DNA of 64,000 nt from Hyphomonas sp. (GCF_022844445.1 NZ_JALHLS010000002.1:327451-391450), one strand, 5' to 3'. Positions 9,174 through 18,474 are shown, counted from the stretch's first letter. Translations and numbers: made by a program. The notes: generated from the letters alone by a model not told the origin.

Positions 9174-10665
9174 GGCCGGGGCAATCCTTCGGGCCCACGC
9201 CGTCCGCCAACACCAGTTCGCCGCCGTGCAGGTCGGCCACCGATTGCACCAGCGACAGGCCGAGGCCAGAGCCGGGCTGGGTGCGCGCCGAGTCCATCCG
9301 GTGGAACCGTTCGATCACCTTGGGGCGCTCGTCAGCCGGAATGCCGGGGCCGGTATCGAGCACCGTCAGGTCGATCATCGCTTCGGGACCGCGTGACACG
9401 CTGAGCGAGATCGAGCCGCCTTCTGGCGTATACTTGATGGCATTGTCGATCAGGTTCGAGATGGCCTGTCCGATCAGTTCGCGGTCGCCCAACACCAGCT
9501 GATTGCGCGTGATCTGGCTGCGGAACTTGAGGCCGGCTTCTTCGCAGGCCGGATCGAACAGCTCGGCGAGTTCTTCGGCCACCTCGCTGAGGTCCATCCG
9601 AACACGCAGGCCCTCGGTGCCGGCGTCGAGCCGGGCAAGGCGCAGGATGGCGTTGAACGTGTCGAGCACGCGGTCCACCTCTTCTACCGTTTCGCCGAGC
9701 GTGGTGTTCGCGTCCTCCTCCGACATTGGCCGCGAAAGCGCGATCTCCAGACGGTTGCGCAGGCGTGTCAGCGGCGAGCGCAGGTCGTGCGCGATGGCGT
9801 TTCCTGTATTTTGCGAGGCTTCGACCAGCTTGCCGATCTGGTCGAGCATGGCGTTTATGCGCTGGGCGAGGCGGTCGAATTCGTCGCCCGTCCCGCGCAC
9901 CGGCACGCGCCGGCTGAGCTCACCGCCGATGACCGCCTCAGCCGTCTTCGCCAGTTCCTCGGCGCGCCGGGCCGCGCCGCGCGTGATCAGAACGCCGCCG
10001 AACAGGGAAAGGATCAGCGCAACGGGCGCGGCGACGAGAATGGCGCTCTGGATTCGGTCCACGATGACCGTCTGCTGCGCGGTATCGAACGCCACCATCA
10101 GGGCGCCGCCATTGTCGACCAGCCGCACGATCCGGCCAGCGGCCGGGCGAAGGACCTTCGTTCCATCCGTCTGCGGAAGTTCGAAATCGAAATAGACCGT
10201 CTTCGTACCCGATTCTGGCGGCTCGTCTGGCAGGCGCGGGAAGTGGCCCGCAATCTTCCGGCCGGACGTGTCTTCGAGGTAGTAGTAGAAGGGCGAGCCT
10301 GACAGCGTCATCCGCTCGAACACCGACTGGCTGAGGCGTTCCATGCCGCCGGTATAGTAGGCATTCGCCAGCTGCTCGAACTCCACGGTGATGCGGCGTT
10401 CGGATTCAACGCGAATGTAATAGACGGTGGAGTAATACAGATAGGCCAGCAAAGCGCCTGAGAAGGCCGCAATCATCAAGCTGTAGAGCAGGGCAAGCTT
10501 GAACGTCGTCGTGCGCACGAAGATCGGCATGGCCTTGCGAACCCGCTCCGGGATCGGCAGGCGAAAATCGTCCGGGAATCGCGAAAACTGCCCGGCGAAT
10601 TTCGCGGGCAGCTTGGCGATATGCTCAGGACTGAGCCAGGCCGGCCAGTTGGGGGGCAGCTTCAT
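9142..10665 (-). CDS. Sensor histidine kinase with HAMP domain
   Basis: The 507-residue protein has two membrane segments (about 54-79 and 206-228) with a periplasmic domain between, a HAMP linker, and the kinase core with H293 in IAHDLRSPL, an N box (NLIDNAIKY), DTGPGIP and GSGLGLSLV. The N-terminal 50 residues before the first helix are unusually long and Pro-rich. It follows its cognate regulator gene (10699-11397) on the same strand. In other alphaproteobacteria this RR-HK pair lies after degP and before glnE. The end overlaps ccmF by 32 bases. Confidence 0.88.
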   Translation of the reverse strand: MKLPPNWPAWLSPEHIAKLPAKFAGQFSRFPDDFRLPIPERVRKAMPIFVRTTTFKLALLYSLMIAAFSGALLAYLYYSTVYYIRVESERRITVEFEQLANAYYTGGMERLSQSVFERMTLSGSPFYYYLEDTSGRKIAGHFPRLPDEPPESGTKTVYFDFELPQTDGTKVLRPAAGRIVRLVDNGGALMVAFDTAQQTVIVDRIQSAILVAAPVALILSLFGGVLITRGAARRAEELAKTAEAVIGGELSRRVPVRGTGDEFDRLAQRINAMLDQIGKLVEASQNTGNAIAHDLRSPLTRLRNRLEIALSRPMSEEDANTTLGETVEEVDRVLDTFNAILRLARLDAGTEGLRVRMDLSEVAEELAELFDPACEEAGLKFRSQITRNQLVLGDRELIGQAISNLIDNAIKYTPEGGSISLSVSRGPEAMIDLTVLDTGPGIPADERPKVIERFHRMDSARTQPGSGLGLSLVQSVADLHGGELVLADGVGPKDCPGLKATLRLPRA

Positions 10666-10698
10666 GGGCGCCTAGGTGCCAGCCCCCTTGATCGCCGT

Positions 10699-11397
10699 CT
10701 AGCCTTGAAGGCGGTAACCTGCGCCCCGCACGGTCTGCAGCAGGGGCTCGGGGAAGTCCTTGTCGATCTTCGCGCGCAGGCGGGAGACGTGCACGTCGAT
10801 GACATTGGTCTGGGGATCGAAATTGTAGTCCCAGACCTTCTCCAGCAGCATCGTGCGTGTCACGACCTGGCCGGCATGGCGCATCAGATACTCCAGCAGG
10901 CGAAATTCGCGTGGCTGGAGATCGATCTTCTTGCCGGCTCGGGTGACCTTGCGGGTCAGGAGGTTCATTTCCAGGTCGCCGGCCTTCAGGGTGGTGACCT
11001 GCGGCTCGGCTGTCGTCCGCCGGCCGAGGGCTTCCACCCGGGCGGCCAGTTCGGCGGGCACGAAGGGTTTGCCGAGATAGTCCTCTGCGCCGGCCTTCAG
11101 GCCCTGCACCTTGTTGTGCGCATCACCGAGCGCCGACAGGAAAAGGGCAGGCGTCGTGCCGCCGGCATCTCTGAACTCCTTGATCAGGGTGAGGCCGTCC
11201 TTTTCGGGCAGCATCCGGTCCACGACGAGGGCATCGAAATCTGCCGCGCGGGCCCGGGCAAGCCCGGCAGCCCCGTCACGGGCACATTCGACGTCATGTC
11301 CGGCATCCGCGAGAACTTTCTCGATGAAGTCGGCCATCTCGTGATCGTCCTCGATCACGAGAACCTTGAGGGATCGATGGTGAAGCGTATCCGCCAT
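10699..11397 (-). CDS. OmpR-family response regulator downstream of degP
   Basis: The receiver domain carries the acidic pair in VIEDDHEM, phospho-acceptor Asp in VVDRMLP (residue 60 with this start) and Lys in LGKPFVP; the C-terminal winged helix shows LQPREFRLLEYLMRHAG and VIDVHVSRLRAKI. A GGAG site lies 6 bases before ATG 11397, which favours it over the upstream ATG at 11409. It comes 9-21 bases after degP and before the kinase gene, so degP-RR-HK look like one transcript. A role in envelope stress control is inferred from this linkage. Confidence 0.87.
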   Translation of the reverse strand: MADTLHHRSLKVLVIEDDHEMADFIEKVLADAGHDVECARDGAAGLARARAADFDALVVDRMLPEKDGLTLIKEFRDAGGTTPALFLSALGDAHNKVQGLKAGAEDYLGKPFVPAELAARVEALGRRTTAEPQVTTLKAGDLEMNLLTRKVTRAGKKIDLQPREFRLLEYLMRHAGQVVTRTMLLEKVWDYNFDPQTNVIDVHVSRLRAKIDKDFPEPLLQTVRGAGYRLQG

Positions 11398-11418
11398 CAG
11401 GGGCTCCATTAACGCGGG

Positions 11419-12966
11419 TTACTTGGGAAGGTCGATCGTGCGGTAGTTAGTGACTTGGCCAATGCGGAGGGCCAGCAGCACCTTGGAACGGTTGGCCGCC
11501 TTGGCTTCGACAATGGCGCGTTGGAACGCGTCCACGGTCGGAACGGCGCGGCCGTTGGCTTCAAGGATCACAATGCCGTTCTCGAAGCCGGCTTTCTCGA
11601 AGATGCCGTCCGTGACGACTTCCGTGATGGCCAGGCCGGTATCGCCGGGGCGAAGGCCGAGGCGCGTGCGCGTCTCTTCATCCATCGGGGCGAGGCGTAC
11701 GCCGAAGTCCGGAAGCAGCGTGCCGGGCAGGGCAGACGGGGCGCCGGGGCCGACGCTGTTGCCGTTGCCGTCGCCGGCAGGGGTCGCAGCACTCGGGTCT
11801 GCCGGGCGCTCGCCCACTGTAACGCTGATCGACTGGGGCTTGCCATCTCGCAGGATCGCGAACTCGTTCTTGGTGTTGGCGATAAGCTTGGCCACGAGAC
11901 GCGTGGTCGAGGTGGAATCGGTGACCTTCTGGCCGTTGACAGAAAGGATGATATCATTGCGCTTCAGGCCGGCACGTTCAGCAGGGCTGCCGCTCGTGAC
12001 GTCGGCGATCAGGGCGCCCTTGACATCTTCAAGGCCGAGAGCTTCGGCAAACTCGGGCGTCAGGTCGCCGATCTGCACGCCGAGCCAGCCGCGCGAGACG
12101 CGGCCATTGCGGATCAGCGTATCGGTAACTTCGCGGGCGAGTTCGGCCGGGATGGCAAAGCCGATGCCGACAGAGCCGCCGGTGGGTGAAAGGATCTGCG
12201 AGTTCACGCCAATCACGTTGCCCTTGAGGTCAAAGGTCGGGCCGCCGGAGTTGCCGCGGTTGATCGGCGCGTCGATCTGGAGGAAGTCCGTATACGGGCT
12301 GCCGGCGCCGAGTTCGCGGCCGTCAGCCGAAAGGATGCCTGCGGTGGCCGAGCCGCCGAGCCCGAACGGGTTGCCGAGCGCGACCACCCAGTCACCTTTA
12401 CGGATGTCCTTGGACGTGCCGAACGACACATAGGGATAAGGGCCGGGTTGTTTCACGCGGACGACGGCAAGATCTGTCAGCGGGTCTGTACCGACAAGTT
12501 CGGCGTCCAGTTCACGTCCGTCGCTCATCACGATCTGGATCTGCGTGGCGCGTTCGATGACGTGATTGTTCGTCACCACCAGGCCATCCTGTGAAATGAA
12601 GAAGCCGGAACCCAGGGAGCGGGCCTCGCGGGTGCGCGGGCTTTCCTGCTCCTGCTGCTGGCGGCGCTGTTCGAAGAAATCTTCAAGGCCTGGCATGCCG
12701 CGGAACTGCTCGAAGAACTCATCCATGTCGCCAAGTTCGCTCATGTCCTGCGTCGAGACGACGTTGACCGAGACGACAGCGGGTTCGACTTTTTCGATCA
12801 GGTCAGCGAAGCTGAGCGGGGCGCCGGGGGGCGCCTGGATCGCGATCGGCTGAGCTCCGGCTTCCGACGGGATCAGCTTTGGAATGGCGAATGCGGATCC
12901 CATGAGCGCGGCGCCGACGGCTGCCGCCACAAGTGTCTGCGCCGAAACGCCAAATTTGTTCATCAA
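11419..12966 (-). CDS. degP: Do-family periplasmic serine protease DegP/HtrA
   Basis: The 515-residue protein begins with a signal/anchor segment, then a trypsin-like domain with the triad H135 (VTNNHVIER), D165 (DPLTDLAVV) and S240 (NRGNSGGP), and two PDZ domains at about 285-370 and 420-505. It degrades or refolds misfolded periplasmic proteins. A Gln/Glu-rich LA-loop insert (about 80-115) precedes the triad His. It precedes the RR-HK pair on the same strand. A dyad at 13023-13042 lies in its promoter region. Confidence 0.95.
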   Translation of the reverse strand: MMNKFGVSAQTLVAAAVGAALMGSAFAIPKLIPSEAGAQPIAIQAPPGAPLSFADLIEKVEPAVVSVNVVSTQDMSELGDMDEFFEQFRGMPGLEDFFEQRRQQQEQESPRTREARSLGSGFFISQDGLVVTNNHVIERATQIQIVMSDGRELDAELVGTDPLTDLAVVRVKQPGPYPYVSFGTSKDIRKGDWVVALGNPFGLGGSATAGILSADGRELGAGSPYTDFLQIDAPINRGNSGGPTFDLKGNVIGVNSQILSPTGGSVGIGFAIPAELAREVTDTLIRNGRVSRGWLGVQIGDLTPEFAEALGLEDVKGALIADVTSGSPAERAGLKRNDIILSVNGQKVTDSTSTTRLVAKLIANTKNEFAILRDGKPQSISVTVGERPADPSAATPAGDGNGNSVGPGAPSALPGTLLPDFGVRLAPMDEETRTRLGLRPGDTGLAITEVVTDGIFEKAGFENGIVILEANGRAVPTVDAFQRAIVEAKAANRSKVLLALRIGQVTNYRTIDLPK

Positions 12967-13022
12967 CCTCTCCAGAGAAGTGAATTTGCCGCCCGTTCAG
13001 GCTGCGTGGGTGCACTTAAACA

Positions 13023-13042
13023 TGACACACGTAATGTGGTCA
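13023..13042 (-). promoter_or_regulatory. Inverted repeat upstream of degP
   Basis: The arms TGAC-a-CAC and GTG-GTCA pair perfectly around GTAAT, 57-76 bases upstream of the degP start, and flanking TTAA on both sides extends the symmetry. This is a plausible operator for degP. The binding protein is unknown; the linked response regulator is one candidate, although OmpR-type regulators usually prefer direct repeats. Confidence 0.4.
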
Positions 13043-13107
13043 TTAAAAGACAGTTAGGTGATTTCCCGCGAATGTGAACTGCCTGCAGCAGGCGCTGCGG
13101 CAGGCGG

Positions 13108-13506
13108 TCAGACGTCTTCCGCCTCAATTTCGGTTGATTTCCGGCCGGCTTTCCGCGCGAGGATCAGGCCGGTCACCACACCTGTTGCGAGCAGACCAAA
13201 CGGCAGCCCCCAGAGCAGCCAGCCAGAAGGGTCACGGGCCGGCGGACGGAACAGGACGAATTCACCATATCGGCTGACAAACCAGTCCCGGACTTCTTTG
13301 TCTGAGGCACCCGCCTCGACCATTTCCCGGATGCGGATGCGCATGTCTTCGGCAATCGCCGCTGAGGACTGGGAGGCAGGTTCATTCTCGCAGGCCACGC
13401 AACGGATTTCCCGCATCAGCGATTGGGCGCGTGCTTCCTCGGCAGGGTCCGCCAGGGGCGTCTCGGCCAGAAAAGCTATGAAGGCGGCGGCAAGGAGACT
13501 TTTCAT
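13108..13506 (-). CDS. ccmH: Cytochrome c maturation thiol reductase CcmH
   Basis: With the start at 13506 this is a 132-residue protein: signal peptide, the redox motif RCVAC (C36, C39), the family helices (IAEDMRIRIREM, DWFVSRYGEFVLF) and a C-terminal membrane helix (about 95-117). It reduces apocytochrome cysteines and works with CcmF. The open frame continues upstream into a TerB-like gene, but that part has its own start and a frame shift. Separation from ccmIEF and reversed direction are unusual. Confidence 0.93.
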   Translation of the reverse strand: MKSLLAAAFIAFLAETPLADPAEEARAQSLMREIRCVACENEPASQSSAAIAEDMRIRIREMVEAGASDKEVRDWFVSRYGEFVLFRPPARDPSGWLLWGLPFGLLATGVVTGLILARKAGRKSTEIEAEDV

Positions 13507-13555
13507 GCTCGCCAGATAGCAAATCCGCGCCGGGCATGAAACCGGCCATGGCGCC

Positions 13556-13992
13556 TCAGCCTGGCCATGGGGGCTCAGACTTGAGAGAGGCGTCCAGCTG
13601 GTCGAGCAGCCGGGCCTCTTCGTCCTGCACCACGCCGTCCGCGCTGCGATCTTCCGCAGCACCAGCTTCAGGTTTTCGATGCCCGTTTCGGTCAGCAGCT
13701 TGTCGGCAAAGGAGACCCTCCTGTCGAGCGAAGGGATTTGGTCCGGCGTCCGGCAGCGCTCACGGCATCCGTCGCGGTCAAAATTGCCGAAGAGCTCTGC
13801 CGCCCGCACTTGGGCTTCGAGGATTTCCCGATCGTCGACTGCGCCGTCAGCGGCGACCATCAGCGCCAGGACGTCGATGAGCAGGACAAGGAAGATTTCG
13901 TCCACCGACCGTTCTGCGTCGTCGTCCTTGGGCCAGGGCTCGGAATAGAGGTGGTACTGCAATGCGGTCAGGTCTTCTTCCAGCGCGGCCAT
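13556..13992 (-). pseudogene. TerB-like gene with a frameshift
   Basis: From ATG 13992 the frame encodes an acidic helical protein with TerB-type motifs (LALMVAADGAVDDREILE, then FADKLL...LKLVLRKIA). The expected second repeat of the motif, ADGVVQDEEARLLDQL, continues in a different frame from about 13655 and stops at 13558-13556. One base therefore appears to be missing near 13645-13660. TerB domains bind metal and are linked to tellurite and stress responses. The intact frame instead runs on into ccmH. The gap to glnE is 94 bases. Confidence 0.6.
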
Positions 13993-14086
13993 GTTGTCGA
14001 GGCCATCGGTGACCGTCGCCGCGCCGCCGAAGGCCTTGGCCTGCTTGGCATTTGTCGCGCGCCGCCTCCTCGGCTAAGCGTTTAGC

Positions 14087-16780
14087 ATGCTCACGATCCG
14101 CCCCATCGCCCCGATACCCGAAGCCGCGCTCGCCGCCGCTGAAGCGCACGCCCCTTACCTGCGCCGGCTGCGCGACCGGGGCGTCGGAACGAACTTCCCG
14201 GCTGCACTCGAGGCGGCGCGCACACTCCCAGCGAGCACGTCGCTGGACGAAGCCATGACGGTGTTGCGGGCCGCGAAACTGGCGGTACACCTGTCACTCG
14301 CGGGCGATGATCTCTCCGGTCAGCGGGACGTGATGGACGTCACGCGGTGCCTCACGGAGTTTGCCGGCGAAAGCCTTGATGCCGCCCTGCGCGTCGCGCT
14401 GGCCGCACGTGGCCTGAACGCAGAGGGCATCTTCGCCATCGCGCTCGGCAAGATGGGCGCCTTCGAGCTCAATTACTCCAGCGATATCGACATCGCTGTC
14501 TTCTACGACCGCGAACGCTTCGATGGCGGCCAACGCGATCCCGGAGAAGCCGCGCAGCGCGTGGTGCGTGATGTCGTGAAGATCATGGATGAGATCACGT
14601 CAGGCGGCTATGTCTTCCGCACCGATCTGCGCCTGCGCCCGGATCCATCCTCCACGCCCATCGCCGTCTCAACCGAAATGGCCGAACTTTACTACGAGAG
14701 CGTCGGGCAGAACTGGGAGCGCATGGTCTGGATCAAGGGACGGCCAGCGGCGGGCGACCGTGGCGCAGCCGAAAAGTTCCTTGGACGGATGGAGCCCTAT
14801 GTCTGGCGCCGTAATCTCGACTACTGGGCCATTGGCGACATCCAGGCCATCAAGCGCATGATCAATACAAAAGTCGGCGCAGGCGAATTCGATATCCGCT
14901 CGCCCGATGTCAAACTTGCGCCGGGCGGAATCCGCGAGATCGAGTTCTTCGTCCAGACGCAGCAGCTGATCCTCGGCGGCCGGGAGCCGTCGCTGCGCGA
15001 CAACACCACGCTCGGCGCGATGGCCGCGCTGGAAGCCGAAGGCATCGTTGCGAAGTCCACCGCCGAGACTCTGTCGACCGCATACCGCGCGCTGCGAAAT
15101 GTCGAGCACCGCATCCAGATGCGCCAGGACGAGCAGACGCACACGGTGCCCGCCGATCCGGCAGAGCGCGAAAGCCTGGCCTATCTCTGCGGCTACGGCG
15201 CACTCGCAGACTTTGACCGCGACCTGCTCGATACGCGCCGCCAGGTTCAGGCAGCCTATGATGCGCTGTTCGCGCAGCAGGACCGTGCCGCCAGCAGCCA
15301 CGGGCTGGGCAATCTTGTCTTCACCGGCGTTGATGATGATCCGGGTACGGTTCAAACACTGGCGGGTCTCGGCTTTTCTGATCCGTCTGCCGCCATCGAT
15401 ACGATCCGCAACTGGCACCGTGGCCGCGTGCCCGCCACGCGCACGGCGCGCGGACGCGAACTTCTGACCTCTATCCTGCCGGGCATGCTGGAAGCGATGG
15501 GTGCGACCGGCGAACCCGATCAGGCCTTTCACTGGTTCTCGCGCTTCTTCGAGGGGCTTTCGTCCGGCGTTCAGACGCTGTCCATGCTGCTCGCGCGGCC
15601 AGATCTCCTGTCCGACCTTGTCGCCACGCTTGCCCTCGCGCCGCGCCTTGCCCGCATCCTTGCGCGCCGGCCGGATCTTCTGGAAGCGCTTGTCTCGAAT
15701 GCTATCCCCAAGGCGCCTGAAGTTTCCGCGGCCGTATCCTTCGACGCAGCGCTGGACAATTGGCGCCGCTATCACCGCGAGCAGGGCTTCCTCACCGGGC
15801 ACCGCCTGTTGCACGGGCTGATCGCGCCCGAGGAGGCCGCGCTGGTCTGGACCCGTCTTGCCGATGAGACGATCCGCTACATGGCGGCCGTGGGCGAAGC
15901 GGAGACGGCGCGGCGCTACGGTGAGGTGCCGGGACGCTGGGCCGTGTTCGGTATGGGCAAGCTGGGCGGCGAGGAAATGACCGCGGGCTCGGATCTCGAC
16001 CTCATCGTGATCTACGATTCTGCCTCAGACAACGCACAGAACTGGTTCACGCGCCTCACGCAGCGCCTGATCACCGGTCTCACTGCGCCGACGGCCGAGG
16101 GCGATCTCTATGAGGTCGACATGCGCCTGCGCCCCTCGGGCAGGGCGGGTCCGGTGGCCGTCAGCCTGGAGGCGTTCCGCCACTACCAGAATGAAGAAGC
16201 CTGGACATGGGAACACATGGCGCTGACGCGTCTGCGCTTCGTGGCAGGTGATGCCTCGCTCGGCGACGCGGTGCGCCAGATCGGCGCCGATGCCATCTCC
16301 ATCCGCGCGCGCAGTCCGCGGCGCAAGCAGATACCTGCCGATGTGTCCGACATGCGCCAGACGCTCTACCGCGAAAAGCCAGGGCACGGACTCTGGGACT
16401 TCAAGACCGCAAAGGGCGGCCTCGTTGATATCGAGTTCATGGCGCAGCAGGAAATGTTGCTCCGTGCCCGGCCGGAGCTGGTGCGCCCCAATACCGGGAT
16501 GGCGCTGTCCGGGCTCGCAGATGCCGACGGGGCAGATAGCTTGGACTGGTGCTTCCTGCGAGCTGCGCTCAACCTCCTGTCGGCCATGCAGCAGCTGCAA
16601 CGCCTCGCCATCGGCAGCGACCCGGTGGACGCCGAGATGCCCGAAGGCCTGAAAGCCCGGATGTGCCGGGCAGCCGGCGAGGACGACTTCGAGGGCCTGG
16701 AAGAGCGCCTGACCGCCGTAAAATCAAGGGTTCACGCCCTTGCTGCAGAAAAACTTCACCTCCCGGCGACGGAATCCTGA
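14087..16780 (+). CDS. glnE: Bifunctional glutamine synthetase adenylyltransferase/deadenylase
   Basis: The 897-residue protein has the two nucleotidyltransferase halves of GlnE. The N-terminal deadenylase half carries LGKMGAFELNYSSDIDIAVFYD-type residues near 125-145, and the C-terminal adenylylase half carries GMGKLGGEEMTAGSDLDLI near 625-645. Each has the metal-binding DxD. Helical PII-responsive linkers join them. GlnE switches glutamine synthetase activity according to PII/2-oxoglutarate signals. It is somewhat shorter than many family members at the N-terminus, but no earlier start is available. Divergent from the TerB-like/ccmH/degP block. Confidence 0.96.
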   Translation: MLTIRPIAPIPEAALAAAEAHAPYLRRLRDRGVGTNFPAALEAARTLPASTSLDEAMTVLRAAKLAVHLSLAGDDLSGQRDVMDVTRCLTEFAGESLDAALRVALAARGLNAEGIFAIALGKMGAFELNYSSDIDIAVFYDRERFDGGQRDPGEAAQRVVRDVVKIMDEITSGGYVFRTDLRLRPDPSSTPIAVSTEMAELYYESVGQNWERMVWIKGRPAAGDRGAAEKFLGRMEPYVWRRNLDYWAIGDIQAIKRMINTKVGAGEFDIRSPDVKLAPGGIREIEFFVQTQQLILGGREPSLRDNTTLGAMAALEAEGIVAKSTAETLSTAYRALRNVEHRIQMRQDEQTHTVPADPAERESLAYLCGYGALADFDRDLLDTRRQVQAAYDALFAQQDRAASSHGLGNLVFTGVDDDPGTVQTLAGLGFSDPSAAIDTIRNWHRGRVPATRTARGRELLTSILPGMLEAMGATGEPDQAFHWFSRFFEGLSSGVQTLSMLLARPDLLSDLVATLALAPRLARILARRPDLLEALVSNAIPKAPEVSAAVSFDAALDNWRRYHREQGFLTGHRLLHGLIAPEEAALVWTRLADETIRYMAAVGEAETARRYGEVPGRWAVFGMGKLGGEEMTAGSDLDLIVIYDSASDNAQNWFTRLTQRLITGLTAPTAEGDLYEVDMRLRPSGRAGPVAVSLEAFRHYQNEEAWTWEHMALTRLRFVAGDASLGDAVRQIGADAISIRARSPRRKQIPADVSDMRQTLYREKPGHGLWDFKTAKGGLVDIEFMAQQEMLLRARPELVRPNTGMALSGLADADGADSLDWCFLRAALNLLSAMQQLQRLAIGSDPVDAEMPEGLKARMCRAAGEDDFEGLEERLTAVKSRVHALAAEKLHLPATES

Positions 16781-16824
16781 GGTTTCCCCGTTTCATCAGC
16801 GCTGGGATCAACAAGGAGCTCACA

Positions 16825-17403
16825 ATGAAGAAACTCACTCTCGCCGCAGCCTCGGCGCTGACACTCGCGCTGGCTGTCCCGATGATTGCCCAAGCCGGTG
16901 GCCACAAGGGCGGCATGCATTTCGAGCAGATGGACACCAATGGCGACGGCATGATTGCCCGCCCCGAAGCCGAGCGGTCTGCCGCTGAATCGTTTGCCAA
17001 GATTGACACCAATACGGACGGTTTTCTCACGCAGGAAGAGCTGAAAGCCGGCCATGAAGCCCACCGAGCCGAAATGAAGGCGAAATGGGCCGAAAAATCC
17101 GAAGGCAAGCCGGCCCGCGAGCCGAAGGCGGACATGGACCCGGCCAAGGCCGAAGCCTGGAAGGCCCAGAAGGAGGGGCGCATGGCAAAGATGGTCGAGA
17201 AATCGGCTGAACGCTTTGCCGCCGTCGATACCGACAATGACGGCCGCTGGAACCAGGCTGAGTATGTCGCGCACCGCCTTGAGCACTTCACCAAGCTCGA
17301 CACTGACGGCGACGACAACATCACGGCCGCCGAGCAGGAAGCGGCCAAAGCCAAGATGAAGGAGAAACGCGGCAAATGGCGGGACAAGCCGGCCGAGCAA
17401 TAA
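16825..17403 (+). CDS. Secreted EF-hand calcium-binding protein
   Basis: The start at 16825, with AAGGAG 9 bases upstream, gives 192 residues with a signal peptide (cleavage after AQA, about residue 24). Four EF-hand loops are visible at 37-48 (DTNGDGMIARPE), 61-72 (DTNTDGFLTQEE), 135-146 (DTDNDGRWNQAE) and 159-170 (DTDGDDNITAAE), separated by a charged Lys/Glu/Ala linker. It should bind Ca2+ in the periplasm. Its position before an ECF sigma operon suggests a metal or envelope-stress link, but a shared transcript is not shown. The fourth loop has Asp at the usual Gly position 6, which may weaken it. Confidence 0.88.
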   Translation: MKKLTLAAASALTLALAVPMIAQAGGHKGGMHFEQMDTNGDGMIARPEAERSAAESFAKIDTNTDGFLTQEELKAGHEAHRAEMKAKWAEKSEGKPAREPKADMDPAKAEAWKAQKEGRMAKMVEKSAERFAAVDTDNDGRWNQAEYVAHRLEHFTKLDTDGDDNITAAEQEAAKAKMKEKRGKWRDKPAEQ

Positions 17404-17500
17404 GCGCCTCTGAGCCGGGCCGGAGCCATGTTGTGGCGATTGCATCCCCCCTGCGATTGCCTATCGGGTCGCCGGCCCGGAATCGGATAGATGCTGCTGC

Positions 17501-18046
17501 GTGGCTTTCACGTCTGACCTCGACCAGATCACACGTGCCGCAGCGGGCGATCCGGCTGCGGTACGTGCCCTTGTCAACCGCTACAGCCCGGGTGTCCTTG
17601 GTTTGGCTACCCGCATGCTGGCAGACCGCGCAGAGGCCGAAGACGTGACACAGGAAACCTTCCTTCGCGCCTGGAAAGCGCTGCCCGGCTGGGAACCACG
17701 TGCCAAATTTTCGACCTGGCTGCACCGGGTCGCGCTCAACCTTTGCTACGACCGTCTGCGCAAGCGGAAGGAATCGCTGCCAGGCGCGTTGCCGGACCAG
17801 GCCGACACGCGCCTCGCCCCGCACGAGGCGCTCGACCAGGCCCAGCGCGTCTCCGCCATCGAAGGCGCGATCACCGCGCTGCCGGAACGCCAGAGCGCCG
17901 CCTTGACGCTGTGCGCTTTGCAGGGACACTCGCAGGCCGAAGCGGCGGAGATTCTCGAAATCAGTGTGGAGGCCCTCGAAAGCCTTCTCGCCCGCGCGCG
18001 GCGGACCTTGCGCGCACAATTGCTGGAAGGGAGAACCAGCGCATGA
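17501..18046 (+). CDS. ECF-type RNA polymerase sigma factor
   Basis: The 181-residue product has sigma region 2 (YSPGVLGLATRML...AEDVTQETFLRAWKAL, then FSTWLHRVALNLCYDRLRKRK) and region 4 (LPERQSAALTLCALQGHSQAEAA...LLARARRTLRAQL). It directs polymerase to a small regulon, controlled by the anti-sigma gene that overlaps its stop (ATGA). The start is a GTG. No clear ECF -35/-10 pair could be recognised upstream, so autoregulation is undecided. Confidence 0.9.
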   Translation: MAFTSDLDQITRAAAGDPAAVRALVNRYSPGVLGLATRMLADRAEAEDVTQETFLRAWKALPGWEPRAKFSTWLHRVALNLCYDRLRKRKESLPGALPDQADTRLAPHEALDQAQRVSAIEGAITALPERQSAALTLCALQGHSQAEAAEILEISVEALESLLARARRTLRAQLLEGRTSA

Positions 18047-18474
18047 CAGAAGACCGTCTGATCGAACTCATCGAGGCCTGGGGCGCGGACCCGTCAGCTT
18101 ACCCGGAAGCTGACCGCGCCGCCGCCCGGGCCTTGCTCGCGGCGCATCCGCAGCGCTTTGCCGACGCTCTCGCCGAAGCGCGCGTTCTGGACGCGGCGCT
18201 TGCCCGGATGCCGGAAATTCTCCCCTCCACCACGCTCACCGACGCGCTCGTCGCCTCGGCGCCGAAGCCGCGCCGCGCAGCTGGCGGCTTCGGCCTTCCG
18301 AAGTTTGCGCCCTGGGCGCCGGCAAGCGGTTTTGCCGCGCTGGCCGCGGGTCTCTTCATGGGCGTGATGGTGGCCCCGGCCGCCAGCGCAGCCAGCGAAA
18401 CGGAAGAAGTTGAACGCGTTCTCGAACACGCGCTTGGATTTGATCCGGCGGCGTTTGCTGAGGAACTGGGCTGA
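18043..18474 (+). CDS. Probable membrane anti-sigma factor
   Basis: This 143-residue protein starts 4 bases inside the sigma gene end. It has an acidic helical N-terminal domain (about 1-65), a basic stretch, one membrane helix (about 95-115) and a short periplasmic tail. That is the layout of a single-pass anti-sigma factor. There is no ZAS zinc motif (HxxxCxxC), so it belongs to another class. Function is inferred from position and topology. Confidence 0.75.
   Translation: MTEDRLIELIEAWGADPSAYPEADRAAARALLAAHPQRFADALAEARVLDAALARMPEILPSTTLTDALVASAPKPRRAAGGFGLPKFAPWAPASGFAALAAGLFMGVMVAPAASAASETEEVERVLEHALGFDPAAFAEELG

Noticed and set aside
13108..13992. A single TerB-CcmH fusion protein
   Set aside because: CcmH has its own ATG and signal peptide at 13506; the upstream part leaves the TerB frame near 13650 and the join is meaningless sequence.
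14669..15814. 381-codon minus-strand open frame
   Set aside because: It is antisense to glnE and shows no motif.
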